NCBI GenBank assembly: GCA_933228895.1
Contig: OW121848.1
Location: 139,642,615-139,706,614 of the forward strand
Origin: Platycnemis pennipes
Lineage: Eukaryota > Arthropoda > Insecta > Odonata > Platycnemididae
DNA: 64,000 nt
Direction: 5' to 3'
Shown: positions 12,845 to 25,746 of the stretch, piece after piece
Numbering within the stretch: the first letter of the stretch is position 1
How the letters are laid out: every line of letters begins with the position of its first letter
Translations under genes and position numbers: made by a program
Notes under the pieces: model-generated
Told to the model about the DNA's origin: nothing
Seen by the model: the letters and a program-made list of their open reading frames with translations, nothing else
Database searches by the model: none

Positions 12845-15743
12845 TTTTTTTCATTCCTGCCTGGCTTCTGCTTATGCATGTATGTGTGGATTCAATAAAA
12901 ATTCGAGAGGATATCGACATATGTTTGAGTCCCATTCTTTGAAATGGCTATCAGTCTCAAAAGTAAAGGAGTGCTTAAACGATAACTCAACCAAAAATGA
13001 AATTCCTAAAAATAATAATTCCCATATAAATAATTTTCCTATAAATCAAGATAATAAACTATACATCAGGGACTATATATTTAACAAAAGAAACATACCC
13101 ACACTTGATACGAACCTGAAGATACAATTTTCGCAGAATTGACCCAAATACTTTCACTAAAGGCGTTATTCAGTAAACAAAATGCAGATTGGCGTGACTG
13201 TGCCGCCACTTTTAAAATCAAACAACGAAAACATAAGCAAAAACGAAAAAATAATGATCACAACAGCTATTTGGCGAAAAGTAATTCTTTCGCATGCTTC
13301 GGTTTATATACTAAACATAGTACCGAGTAATAACCCGAAGTTTCCTTGATGATTTTTTATGCTAAAGACAATTTTTTCGATTATTACTTAAATCGTTTCA
13401 ATGAATCTTAATCCTACTTAAAAATAATACATTGCAAAAATTCTCATAGACACTTCATAGACACTCATTCTCAGTACACTTCTTGAACGAAATGTCAATG
13501 CCGATTGCCACGCATTGTTCAAAGTAAAGTAATGTAGGAAAATAGATGTTTCTCTAAATTTTTCTCTCGTCAGCATGTTCTCTTGAAAACACCTTCCAAG
13601 ACTTCCTCTTAAGAAAACACCTCTTAAGTATAAAACTGCCCTACTGGATATTTTATTTTTCCTTGGATGAGTCATTTGTTCGGTACAATCTGACCGAATG
13701 ACAGAAACTCCCGCCAATTTTGTTATATTTCGTCTCCTTCGCATAATGGAGACTGAACGATTCAGCCTGAGTTTGGGAAACGTTTGTCAGATGCCCTTAC
13801 TCTGTCATCACGCAAGAATAAGGACAAACGTCACGAACCAGAGAAAAGCGCGTGCTCGCTAACGACCAAACTGCCAAAGTCAAACGACTCCGTTCGGATT
13901 GGAGGTAATGATAGCTCAGAGGCATAAAGGTTGACGAAGGGTAATGGTTTCGCTGAAATATATGAATTATGGCATTAAATGAAAAGACGTTAATGACATG
14001 ATACACGTACATAACGCAACTGTGTACAAAAATTATATAAAAATAGATCGGATACATGTATTTTTTTAACTTAGCGCTACAATAATATTGATAACCCAAG
14101 GCTATGAATAGATTATGGTCAAGAATCGACGAGCGATCTACCTGAATATAATGCTGTCATCATCTTCAAGGCAAAATATACTCCTCCTGTCTGAAATTAC
14201 CACCCAAAATATTCATACACTTAGTACAAAAACCTATTAATATTAAAACCACCTTCTTCTCCAAGGAGAAAACTAAACTTTTTTTAAAGGTTTTAAAGAA
14301 GCCATAAAAGTAACAATGACCGAAGAAATATCAAAGAAAAATATGAAATCCTCAACGAAAATCATTCGCCAAAAATGTGTGTGCGGCCCAAAAATGTTAC
14401 GGCAGAGAAATCAAAAGGGTTGGGTAATACTTGGTTTAGGAAATATGACGGAATGGGAAAATGTAGGAGGAGACGTTAACGTAAACTTCTCTTATGGTGA
14501 GAATCGTCAATCCCACTTTGAGGATGTAATCTCTTACTTACTCGTTTAATGCTTATCCGATGATTTCAGTGCACAAAAATGCATCTTAACAAAAGACCTC
14601 AAGTCATAGAGACATACTTTTTTAACGCACTGACCCACACCTCCGTACCATACAATCCTCATAGATTCGTCACCGAAAATACAAGTTGGCGAGAGAATGT
14701 GAGAAACACTCTCATCTAGAAGAGAGTTGAAGTGCAAGACGGCATATTTCAAAATCCTAAAAGATATAGTGAATGCTCTGTTTAAGGGTTTATAGCGCGT
14801 ATCCAATTAATATCATTCATCGTCAAGACTAGCACACCGAATGATCCACTTTTTACAGCAGATAACCCGCAATGTTTCTTAAATGATAGTCACTCAGTAC
14901 TACGTTACTACATAAACAAATCTCCACATGAACCACAACATTTCAGTCTTCATGCGGTTTACATGGATTCAAACAATAGTACTCCTACTTAGAGTTTCAA
15001 AACACAACGTGAACAAATTCATGACCTAAATGTAGAATTATTAGTAAAATATGCTGATAATTTGTCTCACCATGCTCTTTTTTGATCAAACACAGAAGAG
15101 GCGCAAATTATGCCCTAGAAAGGTGATTCAGGGAAGAAATGGGCCACTAATATCACTAATAATTTGCTAAATCTCTTACTGATTTTTTCTTGCTCCCCGA
15201 GATTTATTCAGTTTTAACTTTGAAAATGATACTCTTTGAATTAATCCAAATTAATTTGAACAATTTGATGTTTATGACTTTTACCCTGAAATCAAGGAAA
15301 GACAAACTAGAAAGGGTGAAAATAACTGTGCACTCGCTAGGCTAATTAGAAACCCTTATGAATTTTAAGGAAAGATGATACCACATCTCAGGTTTCGACA
15401 CGGCCCAAAAATCACACTTTAATCTTGAGATAACCCGCAGCCGCGGCGAAAGTTAGAGGTAGTGCTGATAGTATATTGCTGCTTAGCCAAACTCGACCAA
15501 CTACAAACTAGCAACCACATTAATTTAAATTTTCAAAAAATCATTAATTAGGTACCAATTGATGTACCCATTCGAAGAAAGGAGACCTTTTATATGTGTG
15601 TCCGAATTATTTAAGCATCAATTCACTCACACTGAGTTCAACCATATCTTCCTCAATTCTGACCTATGAACTGAAATTTTGCCAGGGAAAGGAGTAACGA
15701 GTGTATCCCTTTGGGACGCCATATTGAAATTCCTGGAAAAACT

Positions 15744-15777
15744 AGTAGGTACATAGTTTCCATAGTAGGTACATAGT
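15744..15777 (+). repeat. Short 20-bp tandem duplication
   Basis: AGTAGGTACATAGTTTCCAT is followed at once by a partial second copy, AGTAGGTACATAGT. Confidence 0.7.
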
Positions 15778-16479
15778 ACAGAGAAAAATCATAGTACTTG
15801 GATCGGAAATTCTACAGCAATTTACGATTAAACACTGGAAATCGGAAACATAATTTGTACGCAAATGCATGATCTTCAACTGTGGATTACGATATTCGTT
15901 TACGTTTTTCGTATTACGAAGTGCTATTCAGCCGGTTAACTACGCGACTGCAATCGTTGGTGGGCACACTAACGTCTAATCCAGGTTCACATGGATATAT
16001 GGGATAAAGGTTTATCGTAGGAAAACGAAAGTAATGAGATTTTTAAATGAAATGTTACATAAAAAAGTAAATGTTGGTAAGCATTAAATGGAAGAACTGA
16101 AACTTGGGATGGATCTTGAAAAGAGGTGGGAGTAGCACTAATGGTATTAAGAGGAAGTTTTATCACTGGAAAGTTATGCATTGGAAAAGTTACGGGAAGA
16201 TTTATCATCATGCGGGGATTTATTTTCAGAAGCTCAAGCAAAGTTATCAAGAAGAGGTTAATAAAAAGTTTGACGTGGAGCTAGGCTTTATAAGATTCAA
16301 AGACCTGAACTCTGGAGAAAGACAGTGAAAAAAATGGTCACTTTTGAAAAGTGGGTTTCAAGGATGATAGAAAAAGTACAAAAGACAGGCAACGAAGGCA
16401 AAATAAGTTTTTGAGGTGAAGGGGCATAAAGATAGCTGGTGAAAAAAATCATCAGGAGGAAGATGGAAGTGGATGAAAT

Positions 16480-16640
16480 AATTAACATTTTGATGAGATT
16501 TTGAAGATGATTATTGAAGAGAGAATGCTAGGAAAGTTAGGAAGAAGTGGAGATTTTACATCAATTGAGAAGGTGTAGAAAGTACAATAATCCTAAGAGA
16601 GAAATAGTGTAGGAAAGGAAGAATTGAAGGAAAGTGGAAA
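16480..16640 (+). mobile_element. LINE C-terminal relic
   Basis: The frame reads DEILKMIIEERMLGKLGRSG then DFTSIEKV, which fits the xxIIEGRMxGKRGRGRPR tail of many insect LINE polymerases. It may begin further left, near 16000, where long degenerate frames occur. Confidence 0.4.
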
Positions 16641-18479
16641 AGGGGAAGTATAGCAGATTTATCCCCTTATTCAAAAGGTACCACTTCATCCATTCATTGA
16701 CCGGCAAGGATCAAATAGTAATTCCTTTTCATGAAACCATATTTTCATGCCAAATTTTGTCACTTCAAATCAATTTTTGGACATTATGGTATAGGCACTC
16801 CTGGGGCTCGATCATGGATCTTCATAAGGCGTGCGCTAGAGCTATCGTTATTTTTTAATTTAACTTATGTCAGCGAAAACGTGACCTCTATTCTTCATTT
16901 TTCGCACCGAAATTAAAATCGCTTATCAAAATCAGTGGCGCGAATTTTATAGACGGTTATCGTTAACCCTGCGCTACTTTAGGGGTAAACGTTATCGATA
17001 CAGATTGTGATAACAAGAAAGATGCATCCGTGATTCCATACCTGGTCCAATCGAAGAAGTTTTTTGGGCTTACGGCACTAAGAGTTATGGCATGATACCA
17101 AAAATATTTTGGTCGAGTACGTTAATAAATTGCGGTAACAAAGGTAGGAAATTGGGTTCTGACTGTAAGAAATTGCGATAAAATTTTACATACAAATTTC
17201 GTACCTTTCCTTGATACTTATCTTTTCACCTTCAAGCTCAATGACAAGTACAAGTTTTCAGTTCTATATGTACAACTTTTCAGTTTTCTCCTCGCTTCTC
17301 TTTTCTACTCCAACTCGCCGGGCCCTTAAAGCAGGTGCTTACTGTGAAGAAAAATTTTAACATTGTCACGGAATACAAGAATACTTATGTCTAAATTATT
17401 TTCATGCTGTATCATTATCTTAATTTATTTCTGTGCGTCTTTTTCTAATAATTTAACCATATAATTTTCCATTCACCTAATGATGAAAACTGGTAGGGAT
17501 CTCCGATTTTATTTTTGAGATTTTTTCGAACCATGAATCATGTCTTAATTCTTCAAAGGTAGCCCCTCAACCAAAAACATGTCATTTCTATCTTAATTGG
17601 CTCGTACTGTAACATATAGGAATTTGAAAAGTATCATACAAAAAATGAGAGCTCACCGCGGCATCAGTTGTATGGAAGTTAAGGCAAATACCTCAAGGAA
17701 AATAATCGACCAACATAGAAATAGCCATGATTTAGTTTCATAGCGTATTAGTCATGAATAGTAAGTGCTTGCCGGGCAAATTTTAGAGAAGATGGAATGA
17801 AGAACCTGAAGAACATGTAAATATGTTGAGAAATTATATTGACATTTTTTCCTGTCCGGTACAATACTGGTACAACAAAATATTGGTTAGCGTCTTATAA
17901 AATGATGGTGCGATATTTTTTTAAAGAAATTATTACGGAACGATATCGACCCATGCTGCAATGCCACTCTTGCAAATGGAATGCACCCGATTCCTAATGT
18001 CTTTGTAGAGGGCTCAGTTTTCCGGCAGCATATTTTTTTGACGTCAAGAGTGTCGTGAAAGACACAGCATCCTTTTTGTCCCCTCTCTCAACGTATCTGG
18101 GAGACCACGGAAGGAATCATGAAAAGAACTGACTCCTCTATCCTGATGCGTGAGTTTCACTGGCTCCTTGGTGAGGTCTACATTCAAAAATCAGAGGCGA
18201 GATGACGGATTCTTCTGTTGCGTTACCTCTATTGTCACCTATAAGGACTCTTGTATAAACACTCTGCGCACAGACACCATCCTAATGATATGCTCTGACA
18301 GATGAAATAGATGAATTTGAAGCTTCGGACAAAATTTGAAGAATGGGCGTCGGATTTTATTCTCCCTCGGCGTCATAAAAAAATGAAGTAACGCAATTGC
18401 GCGCTGAATGACTATCCGTGCTAGGGGTCCAGGCCTACATTCCGGTCGGCCACAAAAAGGTTTTGGTTTCTCACCGCAG

Positions 18480-19003
18480 GGACACCGACGTCGCCGCTGG
18501 CAGCAGGACGACATCCTCATCTTCCGACCGCTCCTTGGCGGAGCCCATCACCTCCTCTGGTCCGCGGAGCACCGCTGGCCGCTCCTCTCCGAGAACAGAT
18601 CTCAGTTCGTCAGGCACGAGTTCGCCCGACGGGCCGAGCTCCTGAGGAGGTGCACGGAACTCCGGCTGAGCGGCGAGTTCCGGGGGAGGCCCGAGTACTT
18701 GGAGAAGTACGCGGGCACGCCGGGCGAGCGTGCCAAATTAGCGCGGCGCAGGACGACCCTCACGCTTCCCGGTGGCATCGTGGCCACTCCCGAGTATAGG
18801 GAGAGGTTCGTGGACTTTCCCAGGTCGAGGCCGCGGCCCGCAAAGCGCAAGGACTGCCTCATGCCACTCGAGGGCAGCATCGAGAAGGAATCCGAAGTGA
18901 AAGCGAAGTACGTGGCGCACCCTGTCGGTCGGAGGGCGGAGCTGCAGAGGAAAAACACCAACTTGTCGTTAGAGGGCGACATGGAGTGCAAGGCGGAGTA
19001 CAG
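18480..19003 (+). CDS. EYR/FVDFP-repeat protein, first recognisable exon (5' edge uncertain)
   Basis: The frame reads SENRSQFVRHEFARRAELLR, then EYLEKYAGTPGERAKLARRR, EYRERFVDFPRSRP and EVKAKYVAHPVGRRAEL, ending AEYR at donor GTGGGA (phase 2). The alternating modules and high GC in an AT-rich setting mark it as coding. The motif (E-Y-x-x-x-F/Y-x-x-F-P) resembles Mn modules of SAXO/MAP6 microtubule stabilisers or MDM1 repeats; that is an inference from pattern only. A possible acceptor is TTTCTCACCGCAG just before 18480, but the frame stays open further upstream (from an ATG at 18408). A second, Ser-rich frame overlaps 18418-18645, so the true 5' structure is unresolved. Confidence 0.7.
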
Positions 19004-19479
19004 GTGGGACGAATGAGCGTTTTTTTTTTTAATTTTTTCGGGACGGTACAATCGGCAGCTCGCACTTGCATTTCACACATTTGAAACCAACGCTTTTTTG
19101 GTATGCCAGACAAACCAGTCACTGGTCAAAAGTGCTCTAAAGAGAGTCAATTATAAAATATTAGGTCAAAGAATCTATCTCTTATAGATGTAAATGCATT
19201 AACTTTCCTCACGCACTCAGCTTGGTAAGAAAGGGAGGTTCACTTCCACATAGAAAATGTGCATAAAAATTGAATCTATTTAAAATTATTACCTAGTGTT
19301 ATTAATGTAAATGTGTATTATAAATTTAAGTATTAAAATACCATACTTATTACACTTCACAAATATGAGGCGACTGAAAACCTTATTTCCTAAGGTATGA
19401 CCATAAACATTTGAACAATATGGTTTGCATTTATTTACCTCCATGTTCTAGGGAAACTTTAAATATAGGGGCTATTTTT

Positions 19480-19745
19480 GGTGTGGTGGCTAGAGTACTG
19501 GCCTCAAATCTAGAGGGCCTGGGTTCGAATCCCTACTGTGGCAGAGATTTTTATTGGCATATCATTCTCTTCTTGACAGCTAAGTGGAGAGAACTTGGAG
19601 TGCACCACTCCACCCATCGGATAGTACGCTAAACCGTGTCGCTTTTCTTTAACAGCAGGCTAATGTCAACGTTGAGTTTCTCCTAATCCACCCTTCCTCC
19701 GTTCACTGAAAATTTTCTATCTCGTTCCAAATACCTTACTATCTT
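19480..19745 (+). mobile_element. tRNA-derived SINE, family A
   Basis: A-box region GGTGGCTAGAGTACTGGCCT, then B box GGGTTCGAATCCC at 19521, and a shared body (CATCGGATAGTACGCTAAAC, TAATGTCAACGTTGAGTTTC). It lies in an intron of the repeat-protein gene. A pol III promoter is intact in appearance. Confidence 0.8.
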
Positions 19746-19839
19746 AAAGTGTTTGGATGAAGTAATTACTCACTAGATACATTTCGTTTGACGGCTGAAA
19801 TAAGGCACAAGAGTAAGTATATCAGTCAGCTGAAAGACT

Positions 19840-20520
19840 ACAATTGCTGTTAGACAAATTAAAATTCGGCGTGATAGATTATGACATTAAATTTGACACG
19901 TACATTAAATACAAGACAAAAAAATTATGATATACTCGAAGGGCAATACGGAAAAAATTGGACACAAAAGTTGAAGAGCTCCTGCTAGAACAGATGCAAA
20001 AGTTTTGTTACTTAAGCAGCATTAGTATGAAAGTGGTAAAATAGTAATAAAGTTAAGAAAAGGATTTCTTTAGCTAGGCTGGCTAGAAAACTGCTGACGA
20101 GAAAAAGACCTTGAAAACGAAGTAAAGATCCGATTAGTGAAGAGCTTCATTGGAGAGTGCCTTTATAAGAATCTGAAGCGAGAACTCTAGAGAGAGATAT
20201 TTAGAGTAATTTTAAGGCTTTTGGGATATTGGGGATAACAATAATGGAAAAAGAACGATGGACGGGAAGGAGGACGAATAATGAAGAACTGAGTCTGGCG
20301 AAAAATTTGGTTTGGAGAACATTGCAAGTGGAAGAGTGGGTGGATGGAAAAAATAGTTAGGGAAAATAGGAACCTGAAGGTGCCTATCGAAGTTAGATTG
20401 TTGGGTAAGCGAGGAAGAGGTAGTGAGAGAAGAAGTACTTGGGAATGAATGAAGAGAGGTAGGAAATAAGCTAATTTGAAATGTTGAAGAGCAAAGAAAA
20501 GGAGACATTCGGTATCGCAA
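19840..20520 (+). mobile_element. LINE reverse-transcriptase C-terminal relic
   Basis: Sequence such as DTKVEELLLEQMQKFCYLSS, then VKIRLVKSFIGECLY and VWRTLQVEEWVDG, matches the EQVxxFxYLGS...KxRLVKSFIWxxxLY region of RTE/CR1-like polymerases, across several frame breaks. It lies in the intron before the large exon of the repeat-protein gene. Confidence 0.5.
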
Positions 20521-20633
20521 AAGAAAAAAATAATAGTCATACTCCACCAAAACACCTTTACCGATAGAGAACTCATAATAATATTCAAAAGGTAAGCTTT
20601 CCTTCACGTTCTACGTAATTCTTCTGTTTCTAG

Positions 20634-21432
20634 GGAGAGTTTCATCGATTTCCCACGCCACCGGCCATGCACCGAGAAGCCCGAGGGGCAGCTCAGATCT
20701 GATGGCCCCCTTCAGTGCGACCCAGAGTACAGATCGAGTTTCGTAGACTTCCCCAGAGAGAGACCATCCGTCAATAAGCCATCGGGTGCGCTCAAGCTCA
20801 ACGGGGAGACCTACTTCAACGCGGAGTACAAGGACAGGTTCGTGGACTTCCCGCGGGAGAGACCCAGGAACAACAAGCCGGGGGGAGATCTCAGTATCCA
20901 GGAGACGGAGGGGGACTTCAAATACACCGCCGAGTACCGGGAGAGGTACGTCGACTTCCCCAGGGAGCGCCCAAAGTGCTCCAAACCCACGGGGGACCTC
21001 AAGCCTGAGGGAGACTTCGAGGAGATGACGTCGGAGGTGAAGTCCCGCTACGTGTGGCTGGAGGGGGCGGACAGGCAGCCCACAGCGAGGAGGCAGGAGT
21101 CGATGGCGGCGTCCACGCAGAACGGGGAGACGTACCTCATGCCGGAATACCGGGAGAGGTACGTGACGTTCCCGAGGGAGAGGCCAAGGAGGAGGAAGCC
21201 GGAGAGCAGCCAGATCAAGGCGCCCGAGGTGACGGTCACACCCGAGGAGACGGAGGTGAAGGCCAAGTTCACGGGGGAGGCGGGCAGGAGGGCGGAGATG
21301 GTGAAGAGGGAGCCGAATTTGAAGCTGGAGGGGGAGTTGATCGCCAGGCCTGAGTACAGGGAAGTGTATGTGGCGCCACCGCCGGTGCAGAGGGAGACCG
21401 CGGGGGAGGCAGATCACCAAGACGACGAGGAG
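20634..21432 (+). CDS. EYR/FVDFP-repeat protein, large repeat exon
   Basis: Joins the previous exon in phase 2 (AG|G gives Arg), producing AEYRESFIDFPRHRP. It encodes 266 full codons with modules EYRSSFVDFPRERP, EYKDRFVDFPRERP, EYRERYVDFPRERP, EVKSRYVWLE, EYRERYVTFPRERP, EVKAKFTGEAGRRAEM and EYREVYVAPP, separated by KP-G-D-L-containing spacers. It is rich in Arg, Glu and Pro and probably extended. Donor GAG|GTAAGA, phase 0. Family knowledge suggests microtubule association; no enzymatic motif is seen. Confidence 0.82.
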
Positions 21433-22424
21433 GTAAGAGGGTGTGGAAGGATGGTCGTAGATGATTTATCAAAAATATTCATAGCCCCATAAAAAGGCAT
21501 AGCAAAATTTAATGATAATATTGCCGTATTAACTATTGATAACATTGAAATGTTATTGTAAGGGGTCTAAGTTTTGTGTAAATGGTCAGTGATTTATGCT
21601 GTAAGTCATATTTGTTGTGATCCTATGTTGTAATTTGGACTAAATTTCTGGCTCCTACATTTTCAATTTTTTTCTTCTCTTTTTACGCACAGTAATCCTT
21701 TTCCTCGTTTTCATCATGTACGGAGTATATTTGGTTCTATGTTGTTCATTTCCGGTTACTTGTATTCTGAAGTTAGCCTAGTTACAGGCTTATTGCCTTC
21801 CCTGAACGGCAATAATAACTGTATCAATATATGTACGGAAGAAAAAATAAATTATTATAATAATTATAATGGAAGGGAGTCCGTTAACATTAGCCAAAGA
21901 AAATTTCTAGGCCTGGAATCGAACATAAGGAAGCATTGACATATGCTGACTGAGACGCTACCAGGGAGTCCTGATTCCTGGATTTCACCCCTAATGCGGT
22001 TCATGGAGGTAATATTAAGATCTCATTGGGGTGGCTATTCCTACGCTGTAACAGGACCGTAACGAACGTGGACGATGAAAGGTGTTTGAAGCCTGATTCT
22101 CACTCAATATTTTGCAAGAAAAGGCGAATATGAATCTGCCTAAGTTGTATCCATAATGGCGCACAATGACTAGTTCCCAAAAATTTCTCTGTGAATAAAA
22201 TATCCAGGGTAAGGTGCCGGTGTGTGGATCGGCCCGGCGAGTCAAAGATCAATGACCGAATTCCCGAAGGGCAGTTTCAAGGGAAAGAAGATATTTGCAC
22301 AATCGTAATTATATTTTCCACTGCACACATCCAAAATAAATATACAAAAGGGGCAAATATGAGGTCTAAAGAGTAAATCATTTAGCTTCACGCCACAAAA
22401 TTTGAATAGTATCTCATGCCATCA

Positions 22425-22590
22425 AGCAGTAGTCAGATTTGGATCGACCCAAAGGTCGCAGGTTCGAATCCCATCACGGGCATGGATATTGTTATTATAA
22501 TTGGAGAAGGATTAAGTTAGGTTTGATGGTACGATTTAACCTTAGCAGATGGGAGTATCTTCAAACCTAACTCTTCTACCACAGCTACCA
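22425..22590 (+). mobile_element. tRNA-derived SINE, family B
   Basis: AAAGGTCGCAGGTTCGAATC then CACGGGCATGGAT, followed by GAAGGATTAAGTT and a GATGGTACGATTTAACCTTA body shared with the copy at 45360. Confidence 0.65.
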
Positions 22591-22829
22591 CATGAGCCAA
22601 ACTGATATTGGACTGTTTTTTCCGAGAAGTCGCAAAGGGCACCGAGATGAGAAATCCATATATCTAGTAAGCTAATACTCCATGTGGAAATATTCTTCAT
22701 GTGACTCTTCTTCCAATTCAGGAAGGGACTCTTTTCTCCAAATGAATTATGATAGTGAACATATTACGCAAAAAAATGCTGAAACAAAGATGATGAGCGA
22801 CAAAAATATTGACAGCCGGTACTAAAATA

Positions 22830-23025
22830 TTCAGACCGGCCTCGGTGGCGGTGGGGTTAAGTCCTCGTCTGCCATTCCGAAGGTCGCGGGTGCGAGTCCC
22901 GCCTGGGAAAAACTCACCTGTCCAGGGCATGGGTGTTTTAAATGTGTTGTTAAATAATCGTAATAAATGATCGTAATTGGGGGCACCTATGATCATTAGA
23001 AAAATTATTATTATTATTACATCCT
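22830..23025 (+). mobile_element. tRNA-derived SINE, family C
   Basis: GACCGGCCTCGGTGGCGGTG head and the B box GGGTGCGAGTCCCGCC, then CTGTCCAGGGCATGGGTGTT and a TCGTAATTGGGGGCACC body ending in (ATT)n. In an intron of the repeat-protein gene. Confidence 0.7.
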
Positions 23026-23659
23026 GCGAAGGTTTCCGCTGCGTATTGATACAGAAAGCTGCAGTTCCGGGTTTCTGCGCGTAAATTTGCTGTAGCCGAC
23101 GATAGTTTTGCCAATCCTCGTTCAAACGAATAGATTTAACCCGGAGACGCTATCTAAAACGCTTACGAAACTGCTATCGGCTACAGCACATATGTGTGAT
23201 GCCGTGTTCTTTTAACATATTGAGAATTCAGTTTCTTCAAGGAATTATTTCTCATTCACACCAAGACTAAATCTGACTCGAATGATCTTATACCGGTATG
23301 CAACAAAGTCTCCCAATTTTTATTCCATTTATTCTTCATTTCATTAACAATCACAATTAATATAACCGTATAAAATTATTCGAGTGAAGAATCAAATTAC
23401 AATTTATCGCTGCCGTACATGAGAAATTCTCATAAATTCCTTATATTCCCCGAAAGTATTGTGCTCCACGAGAAAAAAGATTGATCACATCAAGTGAAGC
23501 GTATTAATTTCCAAGGAAATGGGAAAAACTGGTCTAATAATTCCGGATAAAAAAAGTCTTCAGAAATGGGAATCAGATTTCAGACCACAACCATAAAATT
23601 GCACAAAACATCCAGATCCATGAGACTTATCACTTTTTTCAATTATCTTTCTCGTAAAG

Positions 23660-23865
23660 GTGAACGTGCAAATTTCTCCCAAGAGGTCTTCAGGGAATTC
23701 GAGCCTTCGGCCGCCGGATTCCTTCCTGCCCCTGAGCGACTCTGGCGGGGACTCGACGCCTCCCAAGTCCAAGTCGCCGACGAGAGTGGTGCCTCGTCCC
23801 ATCGGCCGGAGAAGGCGCTCCGTCTCAGCCAGCGAAGTGAAGGAAGAAATCGTCTCTCCATACAG
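23660..23865 (+). CDS. EYR/FVDFP-repeat protein, Ser/Pro-rich exon
   Basis: Starts phase 0 after the acceptor TTTCTCGTAAAG, matching the previous exon. Encodes VNVQISPKRSSGNSSLRPPD, then a Ser/Pro/Arg-rich segment with PIGRRRRSVSASEVKEE and VSPY. The donor TACAG|GTCGGA leaves AG. Low complexity with possible SP/SxxE phosphorylation sites. Assignment to this gene rests on phase, GC content and strand. Confidence 0.65.
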
Positions 23866-23961
23866 GTCGGACACAAATGTGGTGTCTGTGGCATGACTCT
23901 AGTGGAACTTTCACCCTAAAATCGCTCAATCATTAGTATATTCGGTGTAATTATTTGACGG

Positions 23962-24290
23962 GGGTGACCAATAGTCGTCTCGGGTGTCATATAAAATAAG
24001 TGGGTAATCAAGTAGAGTTATTCAGGGAACGGGAATGAAATGAGGTAAGGTAGATTGAAACCCAATATTGAGATTAACAAAGTCTTAAAGAAAGAGGACA
24101 GGAGGTCCACAATTTTACACCCCATCCGACGAAATAAATACCGAGCATTAAATGTTCTCCACTCAACGTTTCAGAAGAATCTGGAATGTCTATGAAAAAT
24201 CTCCGCTACTGCTGACGTTCGAACCCTTTTCCTCGGGATGGGAAGCCAATACTTCTATTACCACAGAAAACCTATCCCCAAAAACACTCT
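23962..24290 (-). mobile_element. tRNA-derived SINE, family A, old copy
   Basis: The complement retains GGGATAGGTTTTCTGTGG... and ACTTCCCATCCCGAGG-like head sequence with a damaged B box, plus CATCCGACG and body motifs in the family order. Clearly diverged. Confidence 0.5.
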
Positions 24291-25414
24291 TCCTTACCAA
24301 AGCTCCGATACGGAAAAAATATCATCTAATATTTCGTATATCCTCCAGCATTTACATTCCCCAGCTTCCGATCGGAACCCTTTCTTAAATTCTAATTGAT
24401 ACATTAACGCTAGTGACAATGGGACCGATCACAGATCTACAAAACGCACGCCCCTGCCAAGACATTTTCTAACCCAGCGTAGAGGGGAGAAAATATGTTC
24501 CCATTCTATAATTTTGTCCAATACTTTGCCTCAACTTCCACTATTAGCCAAACGACAATGATCACGATCAGAACCTTTTGAGATAGATTCCTGTTGTGGG
24601 TATCAAACCGACAACGCTAACGTGACTTTCTCAGTAAGAAATCAAATCTATAGAGGTTCGTAAAGTCGAGAATATCACGTCCAAATACGATTGTTTGGGC
24701 GCCAAAATCAGCACCTCTTCTATCGAAGGAAATGTTTCCATAGATCAATCACAGTTTTCTGATAGTAACTCAAGAAATAAGATGTATTGGTGCGCCTTCA
24801 TTTTATTACCATTGGAGATGGTTACAAGGCGAAAGGTTGGTTTCTTTCGAAAAATTTTATTTTGTTCTGATCATAAAAAAGCTGCACTTTCTTTTCTTAT
24901 AGGTACCCTTTCTTCCCTTAAACCCGATGAATTTTCTAGTACATTTTTCCAAAAAAAAATAGGGAACGGTATGATTATATTACCTTACATACCTAGAACC
25001 CTTTTATTCAGTTAGCTACAGAAGTGTGAAAAAATTACATCCCACAGTAAATATTACGGTGAAGATTCGTCTACATATTTTTGCATTCATGGGTCAGTAT
25101 TCACTCTTTTCACATAAACAATTATTATTGTTTATTTTGGGGAATTTAATTTTACATTTATTTCTCCTAACTTCTTGAGTGGCCAGGCACACGTTATCTC
25201 AACCTCAATAATCCCTTTGCCTTCTTTTATTTACTTATTTGTTGCTAAATTCCGTGTGACATGGTCCAGTTCATTTGCCAATCCATTGAAAATTGGATTC
25301 TGTGCCGCTTGACGCAAACCAATTTCCCACACAACCCAAAACCTCATTACAATTTCCCAATATTGGATTGAAGAACAAGTGCTATTTTCTGCTGGCTAAT
25401 CTCCAATCGGAGGT

Positions 25415-25746
25415 GAATGCGTGAGGGGATGTGGTGGTTAGAGTACTGGCCTCCCATCCCGAGAGCCCGGGTTAGATTCCCGGCAGTGGCGGATTTTTCA
25501 GTGTAAAACCGGTCCCCACTCGAGTGCCTAGTAGAGGGTATTTCAAGTTCAGTACTCCGTCCGTCGGATGGGACGTTAAGCCGTGGTCCCCTTGGCGCCT
25601 TTCGTAAAGAGTAGGCTAATACCGACGCCAGATTTCTCTCCACCATTCCTCCGTTCCCTAAAAACTCCTACCATTACCCAATTACCCACCTATCCTAAAT
25701 GGCGCAAATGACCTCAGCTATCGGTCGCCTCCCATGAATAACCAAT
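25415..25746 (+). mobile_element. tRNA-derived SINE, family A, with target duplication
   Basis: 332 bp from GAGGGGATGTGGTGGTTAGA to CCATGAATAACCAAT, flanked by the 12-bp direct repeat CCAATCGGAGGT (25403-25414 and 25747-25758). The B box is mutated (GGGTTAGATTCCC). It defines the full length of the family. Confidence 0.88.

Larger units (their letters stand above)
12845..18407. other. Gene-poor DNA, possibly a first intron
   Basis: Contains the LINE tail at 16480 and a short tandem duplication at 15744; otherwise no recognisable feature. If the exon at 12716 belongs to the repeat-protein gene, this is its first intron. Confidence 0.4.
21433..23659 (+). other. Intron of the repeat-protein gene
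   Basis: Phase 0 intron with GTAAGA donor and GTAAAG acceptor. Carries SINE copies at 22425 and 22830; the rest shows nothing. Confidence 0.6.

Noticed and set aside
19488..19560. tRNA gene
   Set aside because: The A and B boxes are present, but the flanks match other copies of a SINE and no proper acceptor stem forms.
20187..20607. Two minus-strand frames of about 130 codons
   Set aside because: They lie opposite a decayed LINE reverse transcriptase relic; the Phe/Leu/Ser-rich composition is that of a shadow of purine-rich DNA.
20611..21420. 269-codon minus-strand open frame
   Set aside because: Mirror of the GC-rich repeat exon; the Leu/Pro/Arg-rich product is the usual shadow of high third-position GC on the other strand.
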